In this document: one piece after another, positions 26,971 through 35,935 of the stretch
Position numbering within the stretch: position 1 is the stretch's first letter
Layout: each line of letters opens with the position of its first letter
NCBI GenBank assembly: GCA_038522945.1
Contig: JBCBJV010000005.1
Span: 124,001-188,000 of the forward strand
Source of the DNA: MED-G105 sp038522945
GTDB taxonomy: Bacteria > Pseudomonadota > Alphaproteobacteria > Caulobacterales > Parvularculaceae
Direction of reading: 5' to 3'
Length of the DNA: 64,000 nt
Program-made: the position numbers and the translations under genes
Notes under the pieces: model-generated
The model's database searches: none
What the model was told of the DNA's origin: nothing
The model's input: only the letters and a program-made list of their open reading frames with translations

Positions 26971-29112
26971 ATGAACCAGTTCAATTCGTTTGCATACAGA
27001 GCGTCAACAAGGGCTAAGTCCCTTGTTTTGGGCTTGGTAAGGGACAATCAAGGCGCAATCGCAATCCTCTATGTATTGACGCTCCCGCTCTTCTTATTAT
27101 TTGCAGGCGGGGCCGTTGATTACACCCGCCTCAATACGATCAGATCGGACATGACCGAAGCATGCGATGCAGCTGGTCTGGCCGTTGCGCGGCTCAATGA
27201 AACGCCTGAAGCGCAGAACATGACCGATTCCGAACGGGAAACTTATCTCACCGAATACGGCACGCAATTCTTCAAGGACAACTTCCAGCACGAAGGATCT
27301 GTGGATAATCTTCAGGTTAGCTTCAAAGTAACCGAGCAAACTGTTGAGCCAAATGTCTCCGGAACGCTAAACTCAAAAATTCTAAAAGCGGCCTATCGGG
27401 TTTTTGATCTCGACGGCAACCCATCAAATAACAAGCGCGATTTCTCGGTCAATTGCGATAACGAAATCACGCTGCAGGGGTCGGGTCGCGTTGATCTGGC
27501 GCTCGTGGTCGATGTCAGTGGCTCCATGGGCAACTATGTGGGCGGCGATAGAAAAATCGACTCCCTCCGCGATGCGACCGAAAAGCTAATGGACGTTCTG
27601 TTTGGGTCAGATACCGACAGCGACAACGTCCAGATCGGTGTTGTACCATTCAACCACCTGGTCAACGCCGGTGGTGCGTCAACCTGGAAGAATACCTGGG
27701 CTGATACCGGTGCAGAAGCGCTCTATCACGGCAACCGCTTCTTTCACGTGGACCAGAACGGGACAATCGACACAGACACCCAAGTGAATCACTTCGACCT
27801 CTTCCGCTCAATGAACAACGTGAGCTGGAAAGGATGTGTTGAATCTCGTCCGTACCCACTCGATGAGATCGACGTGCCTTCAGGCAGCGCTGCGACTTAT
27901 TCTGAGCTTGTCGACTATATGACGGCACCCTCCGCGTTCTCTGCTATGACACTCGATCAGTATCAGCAGCGCACCTTGGATGCCTTCACTTCAGCGCCCG
28001 TCTTCTCCGAAACATCAGAAGAGCTGACGAGCGTCGAGAACTCCTACTGGGTCCCGATGTTCCATGCAGACGAGCCGGACTGTTCGGCATCTTCGGGCGG
28101 CAATTGCCAAACGAGTGGCGGCTTCACCGTCACCTTGAACGAGGGTACCGTCTCAAGAACGTTCAGTGGAGACTACTTCTGGTTCGATAATCCGGTTGGC
28201 CGTGGTTACACGAATAACAATTATGGAAACCGGAACTTTATCGACGATAAGTTCTATACAGAATCCGGCTACTCCACGACGCAGGCCTTCAAAAAGTACG
28301 CCCACATTGTCGACAAGTCTCGTGACGCTATTCAGTACCCAACCAGTCGCGGTACCGGCAATCACGGCGCGACAAACTCCGAACTCCAGGATTTTCAGGA
28401 CTTCCTCGACGAGTTCGGCGCTTCAGATGCAGGCTCTGATGAGTTTATTGTGCGCCAAGCATATCCTGGCTGGTATGATCCCATAAACAACAAATACACG
28501 GGCAAATACGACCAGTCTCCGTCGGTAGACGACAGTGGCAACGGCAACCGTGGACCGAACTATGGCTGCCCAACGGAGATCTTGCCGTCCACCGGTGATC
28601 GCCAAGAAGTCAAAGACTATATGGAAACGCTCCACGCGGATGGCTGGACCAACTCAGCTGTTGGAACCATCTGGGGCGAGCGTCTCTTGTCACCAGATGC
28701 GCCGTTTGAAAGCGAAATCGCTGATGATGATGGGCAATGGCAAAAAGCTGTGGTCATCATGACTGACGGTGAAAACACAGTTCTCGGCCGCGACACCCAC
28801 CTAGAAACTCAGCTCACTGCCTATGGCTACTCGGAAGAGGAGCGGATGGGTGTAAATGTCGATAGCCAAGGCGAAATGCGAGACGAGATCGACGACAAAT
28901 TCCTGCGCACCTGTCAACGCCTCAAGAACCGCGGGTACCTCGTCTACACGATCATGTTCGACCTGAACAATTCGCGGGTTGAAACCCTCTACCGTGCCTG
29001 TGCCTCCAAGCCTGGTGAGCCCTTCTTCTATGAAGCAGACGACGGCCTTGAGCTCGAAGAAGCCTTCGAGGACATCGCCGCCGACCTCGTGAAACTTCAC
29101 ATCAGCCGGTAA
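26971..29112 (+). CDS. TadG-like pilus-assembly protein with von Willebrand A domain
   Basis: 713 aa. The basic N-terminus and hydrophobic span at about 24-50 (RDNQGAIAILYVLTLPLFLLF) match the TadE/TadG-type prepilin-like segment. A vWA domain carries the MIDAS motif DVSGSM at 181-186 and a later VIMTDGEN, with a long insert (about 240-540) between its halves. The protein ends AADLVKLHISR. It is probably envelope-anchored and binds a divalent cation. It starts a three-gene run with two further TadE-like genes. No tadA/B/C or flp gene is in the window. A 246-bp AT-rich gap upstream has no gene. Confidence 0.88.
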   Translation: MNQFNSFAYRASTRAKSLVLGLVRDNQGAIAILYVLTLPLFLLFAGGAVDYTRLNTIRSDMTEACDAAGLAVARLNETPEAQNMTDSERETYLTEYGTQFFKDNFQHEGSVDNLQVSFKVTEQTVEPNVSGTLNSKILKAAYRVFDLDGNPSNNKRDFSVNCDNEITLQGSGRVDLALVVDVSGSMGNYVGGDRKIDSLRDATEKLMDVLFGSDTDSDNVQIGVVPFNHLVNAGGASTWKNTWADTGAEALYHGNRFFHVDQNGTIDTDTQVNHFDLFRSMNNVSWKGCVESRPYPLDEIDVPSGSAATYSELVDYMTAPSAFSAMTLDQYQQRTLDAFTSAPVFSETSEELTSVENSYWVPMFHADEPDCSASSGGNCQTSGGFTVTLNEGTVSRTFSGDYFWFDNPVGRGYTNNNYGNRNFIDDKFYTESGYSTTQAFKKYAHIVDKSRDAIQYPTSRGTGNHGATNSELQDFQDFLDEFGASDAGSDEFIVRQAYPGWYDPINNKYTGKYDQSPSVDDSGNGNRGPNYGCPTEILPSTGDRQEVKDYMETLHADGWTNSAVGTIWGERLLSPDAPFESEIADDDGQWQKAVVIMTDGENTVLGRDTHLETQLTAYGYSEEERMGVNVDSQGEMRDEIDDKFLRTCQRLKNRGYLVYTIMFDLNNSRVETLYRACASKPGEPFFYEADDGLELEEAFEDIAADLVKLHISR

Positions 29113-29123
29113 GGAAGAAAGCG

Positions 29124-29765
29124 ATGATCATCCGGTCAATCAAGAAAGTCAGACCCGTACTGACTAACCCATCTTCGCCAAACCCACGCTTGGCGAAGCC
29201 TCGCCGCAAAATCGGGCTTGGGCCCAGGTTTCTAAGGGACAAGTCCGGATCTTCTGCCGTTGAGTTTGCTATTCTCATCGGGCCATTCCTTGCCCTGATG
29301 TTTTCTACCTTCGAAATTGGCTGGTACTATTTTGCCAATTCACGAATGGACACTGTGACCCTGGACGCGGCTCGACTGATCCGCACCGGGGATGTGCAAG
29401 GCATTAATATGACCTCGGAGCAATTTTTTCGAGAGGTCGTTTGCCCTGAACTTGACAACTTCGGCAAGTGTGAAGAGCGCCTAACCGTTGAGGTTGAAAC
29501 TTTCCCGACGTTCACCGCCTTGCAAAATGACAACAGCCAGGTTGTCTGCCGAAACGATGCAGAGGAGTTGGTGGAGGCGATCAAATACGATACCGGTACG
29601 GAAAACTCTATTGTGCGGGTACGTCTGTGTCTTCTGTTCAAGACGCTCAATCCCGCAATCGGCGTCAACCTGACCGACGAGCAGGGATTTAAGAAGCTGA
29701 CCACATCCTTCACGTTTCGGTCTGAACCATTCCTGCGTAACCAGCAAACGACAACGGGGGGCTGA
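29124..29765 (+). CDS. TadE-like pseudopilin
   Basis: 213 aa. After about 35 basic residues, DKSGSSAVEFAILIGPFLALMF carries the TadE signature with the conserved Glu of prepilin-type processing. Three or four Cys follow in the periplasmic part. AAGGAAG precedes the ATG, 11 bp after the previous stop. It is probably a minor pseudopilin that primes or anchors the Flp/Tad pilus. Confidence 0.88.
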   Translation: MIIRSIKKVRPVLTNPSSPNPRLAKPRRKIGLGPRFLRDKSGSSAVEFAILIGPFLALMFSTFEIGWYYFANSRMDTVTLDAARLIRTGDVQGINMTSEQFFREVVCPELDNFGKCEERLTVEVETFPTFTALQNDNSQVVCRNDAEELVEAIKYDTGTENSIVRVRLCLLFKTLNPAIGVNLTDEQGFKKLTTSFTFRSEPFLRNQQTTTGG

Positions 29766-29770
29766 TCATC

Positions 29771-30424
29771 ATGAACCTCATAGCGCCATCTCTTAAAGCT
29801 GATCACTCACAAAACGGTAGTCTCTTTCAGCGGTTCCGTCGGAACACCAGGGGCGTCAGTGCCGTTGAGTTTGCCTTGATCGTCCCATCCATGCTCACCC
29901 TTTTCTTCGGCACGCTTGAGGCGTCGGAGCTGATGACTGTGAAACGGCGTATGACCGTCGCCGTTAATCAGCTTGCCGATCTTGTCTCTCAGTCGCGTGA
30001 CGAGAACGATCTGGCTAATATTTCACAGGAAGATCTCGACATCCTGATTACGAATGTCACCAATTCGCTGCAAACGGATAATCTTTCCGGTACAGTGGTA
30101 AACGTTTATAGCCTCGTGCGCGACCCCGATGGTGGCGACAAATCAATCGTGCATTGGAGCCGCAACAAAAAGGGCGAGAATGCCAAGGAACCTGGCGCCA
30201 AGCATGGGGCCGTGAGAGCAAGGTCTATTCCTGAAGGCACGTCTCTCATTTATGCGGAAGTGAACTATACTTATAAGCTGACCGTTACAGAGATGGTCTT
30301 TAATCGACCGTTCAAATTCAAACACCGGGCTCGCCGCTGGCCGCGGATCGATTTTCACATTCAAATGTGTGAAGATCTAGACGACTACGATACGTGCACG
30401 GAAACACCGACAGCAGCGGGTTAA
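29771..30424 (+). CDS. TadE/TadF-like pseudopilin
   Basis: 217 aa. The motif NTRGVSAVEFALIVPSMLTLFF at about 25-46 matches TadE/F pseudopilins. The rest is a soluble domain with a Cys pair near the C-terminus (QMCEDLDDYDTC). It starts 5 bp after the preceding stop, so the three Tad-type genes form one transcript. A terminator hairpin follows 77 bp downstream, just before hslU. Confidence 0.87.
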   Translation: MNLIAPSLKADHSQNGSLFQRFRRNTRGVSAVEFALIVPSMLTLFFGTLEASELMTVKRRMTVAVNQLADLVSQSRDENDLANISQEDLDILITNVTNSLQTDNLSGTVVNVYSLVRDPDGGDKSIVHWSRNKKGENAKEPGAKHGAVRARSIPEGTSLIYAEVNYTYKLTVTEMVFNRPFKFKHRARRWPRIDFHIQMCEDLDDYDTCTETPTAAG

Positions 30425-30501
30425 TCGAGCCGCAGTGGAAGCACTCAGCCGCGGCTTGCTTCAGTGGCGATCATTGCCATTCGCCTCAGGCATTCTTAGG
30501 T

Positions 30502-30534
30502 AGGGCTCACTTGTTAACTGAGTGAGCCCTTTTT
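30502..30534 (+). terminator. Rho-independent terminator abutting the hslU start codon
   Basis: AGGGCTCACT (30502-30511) and AGTGAGCCCT (30521-30530) form a perfect 10-bp stem with a 9-nt loop, followed by a T run to 30534. The hslU ATG is at 30536, so no space is left for a Shine-Dalgarno sequence. Confidence 0.85.
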
Positions 30535-30535
30535 C

Positions 30536-31849
30536 ATGTCTGATTTTTCGCCCCGCGAAATTGTCTCCGAACTCGATCGTTTTATTGTTGGGCAAGGGGC
30601 TGCGAAACGCGCGGTCGCCATTGCGCTTCGAAATCGATGGCGCCGTCGTCAGGTTGATCCGCCAATGCGCGACGAGATCACCCCGAAAAACATCCTGATG
30701 ATTGGCCCGACGGGCGTTGGCAAAACGGAGATTTCCCGGCGACTGGCGCGACTAGCAGGTGCGCCATTCTTGAAAGTGGAAGCGACCAAATTCACTGAAG
30801 TCGGCTATGTGGGCCGGGATGTTGATTCAATCGTCCGTGACCTCGTGGAGATATCCGTCGGTCTTATGCGCGAGCGCAAGCGCGATGAGGTGAGGGCGCG
30901 CGCCCATGTGGAGGCCGAGACCCGTGTTCTCGAGGCCCTAACCGGCGAGAACCCGAGCGAGACGACCAGGGCCCGGTTCCTTGAAAAACTCCGGGCAGGG
31001 GAGCTGGATGACCGGGAGATTGAGCTTGATCTCGCCGAAACCGGGAGCCAGTCGCCATCGTTTGAAATCCCTGGGATGCCCGGCGCCCAAGTGGGCATGA
31101 TCAACCTAAGCGATATTCTGGGGAAGTCCTTTGGCGGTGCCACAAAACGGAAAAAACTCAAAGTCTGCGATGCCTATGAACCTCTGATTGCCGAAGAATC
31201 CGACAAGCTCGTGGACGAGGAAGCGCTTTTGCGCGAGGCCGTTGAGCTGGCGGAAAACGACGGCATCGTCTTTTTGGACGAGGTGGACAAGATTGCCCGC
31301 GGCGCTGAAGCCGGCCGATCAGGCGCCGATGTGTCCAGAGAAGGGGTCCAGCGCGACCTCCTTCCCTTAATTGAGGGCGCAACGGTTGCCACAAAGTACG
31401 GGCCGGTAAAAACGGACCATATTCTGTTCATTGCCTCTGGGGCCTTTCATGTATCCAAGCCATCCGATCTGCTCCCAGAACTCCAGGGCCGCCTGCCAAT
31501 CCGGGTGGAGCTAGAGGCTCTCACCCGGGACGATCTGAAACGCATCCTGACCGAAACAGAGGCGAGCCTCGTGCGCCAATATCAAGCGCTGATGCAGACC
31601 GAAGGGGTCACGCTGGAATTTACCGATGATGCGATCGATGCTCTGGCGGACGGGGCAGCATCGGTAAATTCAACCGTTGAGAATATTGGTGCCCGCCGGC
31701 TCGCCACGATCATGGAAACGGTCCTGGACGACCTTTCCTTCACGGCTGCCGACCGAAACGGGGAGAGCGTGACGGTGGATGCTGCATTTGTGTCCGACCG
31801 GCTTTCCTCGATTACAGCCAATGCGGACTTGTCAAAGTTTATCCTCTAG
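30536..31849 (+). CDS. hslU: HslU, AAA+ unfoldase of the HslUV protease
   Basis: 437 aa, full length. The N-terminus SPREIVSELDRFIVGQ is the family start, so the ATG at 30536 is well supported. Walker A is GPTGVGKT at 57-64, followed by the pore loop EVGYVGRDV and Walker B IVFLDEVDKI. The I-domain lies between them. The C-terminal tail ends LSKFIL, the segment that docks into HslV. It is separated from hslV by 3.8 kb of Tad-type genes. A terminator ends 1-2 nt before its start codon and no ribosome binding site is visible. Confidence 0.97.
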   Translation: MSDFSPREIVSELDRFIVGQGAAKRAVAIALRNRWRRRQVDPPMRDEITPKNILMIGPTGVGKTEISRRLARLAGAPFLKVEATKFTEVGYVGRDVDSIVRDLVEISVGLMRERKRDEVRARAHVEAETRVLEALTGENPSETTRARFLEKLRAGELDDREIELDLAETGSQSPSFEIPGMPGAQVGMINLSDILGKSFGGATKRKKLKVCDAYEPLIAEESDKLVDEEALLREAVELAENDGIVFLDEVDKIARGAEAGRSGADVSREGVQRDLLPLIEGATVATKYGPVKTDHILFIASGAFHVSKPSDLLPELQGRLPIRVELEALTRDDLKRILTETEASLVRQYQALMQTEGVTLEFTDDAIDALADGAASVNSTVENIGARRLATIMETVLDDLSFTAADRNGESVTVDAAFVSDRLSSITANADLSKFIL

Positions 31850-31955
31850 GAGCCGTTGACAATCGCCGGAGTGGCCGAACAGCCACATCGAACCGGCAAT
31901 TCCGGGCTTTATCATTGGGGGCTGCCGGGTTAACCTTCTCTCTTCTGGGGACTTT

Positions 31956-33773
31956 TTGTGGGGTCGCAAGACGATGGCTGACGGTGCGCCGATGAAACCG
32001 AAACCGAGGATCGCCTTTTCAGGCGAAGAATATGGTTTTGGATACCAAGCCACAAACCAATTTATTTCAACCGCATCCCGTCACGGAACGGCTGATGGCG
32101 GGTATTCGGTCAGCCAGAAGACCACAAATATTACCGAAATTGGCCAGCGCGAGCGCGACAGCCGCTTTCATTTCGACATCAATACCGCCAATCGCCAGCC
32201 CCTTCGCTCCAAAGAACAAGCCCTGCTGGCGGTCAAACAGGGGACCGCGGATTTCGCTGTAGTCCCATTCTACAGCCCTTATACCGGTTATGATTTCGAG
32301 AGCCTGCGTGCCATCTCAAACCTGTTCACGCTTATGGGCGTGGAGCAGGTCGAAGCCACCGACCATTACTGCCTCGCCGTCTATGAGCCCCAAGTGCTTG
32401 ATCTGGTGCAGTCTTCGCACCCGGGATCGGCGCTCTCATCGTTACTTGCCAGCCGCCGTAATACATATGGCTCTAATGAAACTGTCCGCTCTTCCTTTGG
32501 TGAGGATGTGGGCCGGCAATCGTTCGACGACTACCGGGCAGACCTGAACATAGACCAGGCAGGTCAGTTTCTTCTGCGCAACCGTGTCGACATGGTCTTC
32601 TGCGGCCCAGACGCGGCTCGGCGTTGCAAATCGAAACTGGACGGATTGCGCGCGGCAGGTGTCGACGTTGCTGAAACCCTGCGCTCGGTCGAACCCCACC
32701 GTGAAATGGCGCGCCTTGCTCGAACGACCCTTGACCGCGACCGCCAGGTCAACACGTTTTTCGATCCGCGAAGCGCGACGTCCGGGGGCTCCGGCGTCAA
32801 TTTTGTCTCGACCATGTCGAGCCAGCGTCAGGACGCGCCCCTGTATGCCGCCGTGCTTCCGTTTGAAGTTGCTATGCGGACGCCCGAATTCACGATCATC
32901 GACGATGATTTGGAAGACACCGCCCCCACAAAGACGCGCTTTCTCGTTGTTGGTCCGGCCCCGGACGAAACACTCTACGAAGACGCTTACCGCACCACAG
33001 ATGCCAAGACCCGCTATTGGATGCAGCGTCTGCGCGACGTGAAAAACGACGCCCACCAACGCTTCGACATTGATGACCTGAACCATGATCGGGAAAACGG
33101 CCCAGGCGTGCGCGTCATGCTCCGTTTCCGCCGGTCGGAAGATGCGGCCAGCATTGGCGACGTCGAAGATTACCTGCGCAACTACGGTGTTCGCCATGCC
33201 GTGACGCGGATTGATGAAGACAGTGAACGGAGCAATCCAGCTGGGATCGTTCTCGATATGGAATTCTCATGTGCCGACTTTGACGATGATATCTCTTATC
33301 GTCCGGAAGTTGGCCTCGCAAAATGGGGCGGCACAGCCCTCATCGCGGCCGTCGGTTTATTTGCCCTAGCGGCAATCTATAACGTCTCTCTACTGAGCAA
33401 CCCCATCGCCGCGGTGACCCAAAACGCCTGGCCAGTTGCGGGCGTCTTTGGTGTCGTCACTTTAGTGTCGATGTTCTGGCTCGGTCGATTCCGCCGGGTC
33501 CGTGGGTCAGTGGTAAACGGGGCATTGAAAAAAGCGTTCGCTCGTTGGAAAAACCGCGGCGTTATTGTGCTAGCGGCCGTGCCGTTTGCCGCACCGCAAT
33601 TGCCACGCCACGCCCGCCGTCGCTGGTACCTGGAAATGCCACGGGCACTCGCTGCCGATGCGATCGAGACCTGGTTCGTTCGGCTTTCCCGCTTGCTCAT
33701 TCCGGCGATCGGCATCGGTCTGTTGGGGCTTTTTGCCTACGCTCTTTTGATCAATCTGGGACTGGTTGGTTAG
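31956..33773 (+). CDS. Membrane-anchored prephenate-dehydratase-like / ACT-like protein
   Basis: 605 aa with a GTG start (GGGGA upstream); ATGs at 31974 and 31992 are alternatives. Residues 18-335 resemble a prephenate dehydratase catalytic region: RIAFSGEEYGFGYQA, AVKQGTADFAVVPFYSP, the ATDHYCLAVYE strand (HxxL), SSHPGSALSSL, and TKTRFLVVG at 325-333 containing the TRF motif. About 100 extra residues lie before TRF. Residues 384-445 resemble an ACT domain (VRVMLRFRRSEDAASI). Three hydrophobic spans follow (about 457-477, 490-510, 582-602). Ordinary PheA is soluble and ends after ACT, so this arrangement is unusual. No aromatic-synthesis genes adjoin. The function may be sensing rather than catalysis. 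Confidence 0.7.
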   Translation: MWGRKTMADGAPMKPKPRIAFSGEEYGFGYQATNQFISTASRHGTADGGYSVSQKTTNITEIGQRERDSRFHFDINTANRQPLRSKEQALLAVKQGTADFAVVPFYSPYTGYDFESLRAISNLFTLMGVEQVEATDHYCLAVYEPQVLDLVQSSHPGSALSSLLASRRNTYGSNETVRSSFGEDVGRQSFDDYRADLNIDQAGQFLLRNRVDMVFCGPDAARRCKSKLDGLRAAGVDVAETLRSVEPHREMARLARTTLDRDRQVNTFFDPRSATSGGSGVNFVSTMSSQRQDAPLYAAVLPFEVAMRTPEFTIIDDDLEDTAPTKTRFLVVGPAPDETLYEDAYRTTDAKTRYWMQRLRDVKNDAHQRFDIDDLNHDRENGPGVRVMLRFRRSEDAASIGDVEDYLRNYGVRHAVTRIDEDSERSNPAGIVLDMEFSCADFDDDISYRPEVGLAKWGGTALIAAVGLFALAAIYNVSLLSNPIAAVTQNAWPVAGVFGVVTLVSMFWLGRFRRVRGSVVNGALKKAFARWKNRGVIVLAAVPFAAPQLPRHARRRWYLEMPRALAADAIETWFVRLSRLLIPAIGIGLLGLFAYALLINLGLVG

Positions 33774-33807
33774 TCCGGCTTAGCTGAAAAAACTGAGCCT
33801 TTTGAGT

Positions 33808-33828
33808 CCGTCTCCATAAAGACGGTTT
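33808..33828. terminator. Weak hairpin between convergent genes
   Basis: CCGTCT (33808-33813) pairs with AGACGG (33820-33825), followed by TTT on the plus strand. It lies between the membrane-anchored protein gene and the convergent smr gene. Confidence 0.45.
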
Positions 33829-33831
33829 CAA

Positions 33832-34509
33832 TTAGAGCTTGGCTTTCCTGGTCTTCAAGAACACGTAGAATGCCCCGTCCCCGCCATGGGGCTGGCGGGC
33901 TTTTGCAGCACGCGCCACAAGCGGACGAACGTCGGAGCTTTCCAGCCAATCCATGAATCGCGTCCGCAACACGCCCCGGCGTCCATGGTCAAACCCTGAC
34001 TGGCGGGCCCGCGCAAGATTTGACGCCGAGGCGGGGCCGCCTTTGCCGGTAATCACGAGGACGCACTGACACCCGTCAGCAGAGGCGCCCATTATAAATC
34101 GACGGAATTGCACTTCAGCTTCTCGCTCAGTGCGCCCGTGGAGATCGAGGGTTCGATCAATCGGCAAACGGACGGTTCCCGCATGGCGATCTCGGCGCGG
34201 GTCTCCAGCGTTAAGGGCAGGGGGTAGGCTCTTCAGGCGCTGGCGGGAAACAGACGCAGGCTTTGTCTTTCGGTCATTACTTCCCCCACGGGCCGTCCCC
34301 GGTAAACGCGGGACAGTCTGTGCCGGTAGGGCGTTCGTTGCCTGCCCGTGCACGTCGAGCGTCGAGCCTTGGGTCGCACCCTGTTCCTGCAACATTTCCT
34401 GTTGAAGGTGCAGTTTCTGCCGATCTTTTTCGTCGAGCGGCTTTTCGACCTCTTTTGCCACCCGTTGCCACAACCGGCGCTCTTCGGGGGACAATGTGCG
34501 ACGCGACAT
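33832..34509 (-). CDS. Smr-domain protein
   Basis: 225 aa. The C-terminal Smr domain (about 108-200) contains TLDLHGRTEREAEVQFRRF (LDLHG motif) and VLVITGKGG (TGxG). Smr domains are nucleases or nucleic-acid binders; stand-alone alphaproteobacterial members are uncharacterised. The N-terminal 90 residues are charged and probably disordered. The start overlaps the mltA stop (TGATG), so the two are coupled. Confidence 0.92.
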   Translation of the reverse strand: MSRRTLSPEERRLWQRVAKEVEKPLDEKDRQKLHLQQEMLQEQGATQGSTLDVHGQATNALPAQTVPRLPGTARGGSNDRKTKPASVSRQRLKSLPPALNAGDPRRDRHAGTVRLPIDRTLDLHGRTEREAEVQFRRFIMGASADGCQCVLVITGKGGPASASNLARARQSGFDHGRRGVLRTRFMDWLESSDVRPLVARAAKARQPHGGDGAFYVFLKTRKAKL

Positions 34510-35870
34510 CAGGTATCGTCTCCGGCGAGATTGCGCGCGACTGACTTCGGCAACAGAGCATAGAATGCCGCGATCGAGTTATAGGGTCCAGCAAGATCGC
34601 CCGCTTCCCGGCCTGTGCCCACAAAGACATCACCGCGCGAAGGTCCTTTGATTGCCCCGCCGGTATCCTGGGCAATCAGAAGCCAGCCCATCTGATCGGT
34701 CGATCGTTCAAGGTTTTCAGCAACCACCCAGATTGGCGTGCCAAGGCCGTGAAAGCGGGTATCAACAGCAATGCTGCGCAGCGCCGTTAGTTGCACACCC
34801 TGGGCACCGATCGGGCCCAACTCATCGTCCTCGCGGCCTTCAATCTGACGGAAGAACACATAGGATTTGTTTTCCTCACGGACTTCCTGGGCTTTATCGG
34901 CATCAGCTGTCCTAAGCCAGTCCATAATCGACTGCATACTGACAGCCTCAAGACTAAGAACACCGTCCTCAACGAGCCGCCGCCCAATGGGAAAGTACTT
35001 GTGACCATTTTGGCCGTCATAGCCCACATAGATGGCGTCTTTGCCCTCGAACTCAAGCTTACCGGAACCCTGTATCTGCAAGAAAAACAGCTCGTTCGGG
35101 CGCAAGAAAGCAAGGGGTGCGGTCTTTGAAATGATCGCCCCCTGATTAATAGCCGCCCGATCTGGATAAGGTCTCAATGCCCCGTCCAAAAGGCGTCCAG
35201 CAATACGCTTGCCTGCCAGGTCCGGGTCGAAGCCGCCGAGATCGACGGAGATCAAATCGTCCGGGCGCCGGTAAACTGGCGCAGAAAACTCACTATCGCG
35301 GCCTCTGCGCGCCTCATAGGCCGGTTCAAAATACCCGGTCAGCCGACCGGTCTTTTGGGTATGGGCAGTTGGACCGCGCGCGCCGTCGCGGCGCTCATAT
35401 TGAGCAACGACATGGACCGGGGTGAAATAGTCCTGGAAGAAGTTCCGAACTGCCGCAGATAGAGCATTCGGATCCGAAAATCGCGCGGCATCAATCTCCT
35501 GCGCGGCAACACAAGCCGGACGCCAGTCAGCAACGGTACCGAGGCGAGCCGTGCCTTTCTGCTTCAGGTCGATGGCCTCTTTGGGATTAAATGGTGCATC
35601 ATCTGCCAGGTTGGCCACCCGTGTGCAAGAGCGCACAAAAGCCGGCAGGGCATCCACCAATTGATCCGCATGCCAATCCTTCAGATCAGTAAAGGCAATC
35701 GGTTCATAGCGGGCTGAAACAAGGTCATAGTTTTCAAGGTCTGGCACTTGGCGCCAGTTAGGCGGCAAAACGCCTGTGACCAAAACTGCCGCCACAATGA
35801 TCGCTAACAATACTGCGAAGATAAGCCCAAGAGGCAGGCGGGACATCAGTTGAGAAGTTGGCGCGACCAT
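34509..35870 (-). CDS. mltA: Membrane-bound lytic murein transglycosylase A
   Basis: 453 aa. The N-terminal hydrophobic segment (about residues 12-34) anchors or exports it. The MltA domain shows GRLTGYFEPAYEARRG and NGHKYFPIGRRLVEDG. The C-terminal 3D domain has LLIAQDTGGAIKGPSRGD with the catalytic Asp and ends with the FVGTG segment. It cleaves peptidoglycan to anhydro-muropeptides, the substrates that AmpG imports. The order tim44-mltA-smr matches other Alphaproteobacteria. Confidence 0.95.
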   Translation of the reverse strand: MVAPTSQLMSRLPLGLIFAVLLAIIVAAVLVTGVLPPNWRQVPDLENYDLVSARYEPIAFTDLKDWHADQLVDALPAFVRSCTRVANLADDAPFNPKEAIDLKQKGTARLGTVADWRPACVAAQEIDAARFSDPNALSAAVRNFFQDYFTPVHVVAQYERRDGARGPTAHTQKTGRLTGYFEPAYEARRGRDSEFSAPVYRRPDDLISVDLGGFDPDLAGKRIAGRLLDGALRPYPDRAAINQGAIISKTAPLAFLRPNELFFLQIQGSGKLEFEGKDAIYVGYDGQNGHKYFPIGRRLVEDGVLSLEAVSMQSIMDWLRTADADKAQEVREENKSYVFFRQIEGREDDELGPIGAQGVQLTALRSIAVDTRFHGLGTPIWVVAENLERSTDQMGWLLIAQDTGGAIKGPSRGDVFVGTGREAGDLAGPYNSIAAFYALLPKSVARNLAGDDT

Positions 35871-35935
35871 GGGTTACCACCAGATTGTGTCTACACATCA
35901 GATGACAGTGCCCTGCGCTACGATGAGCGCCAGTG

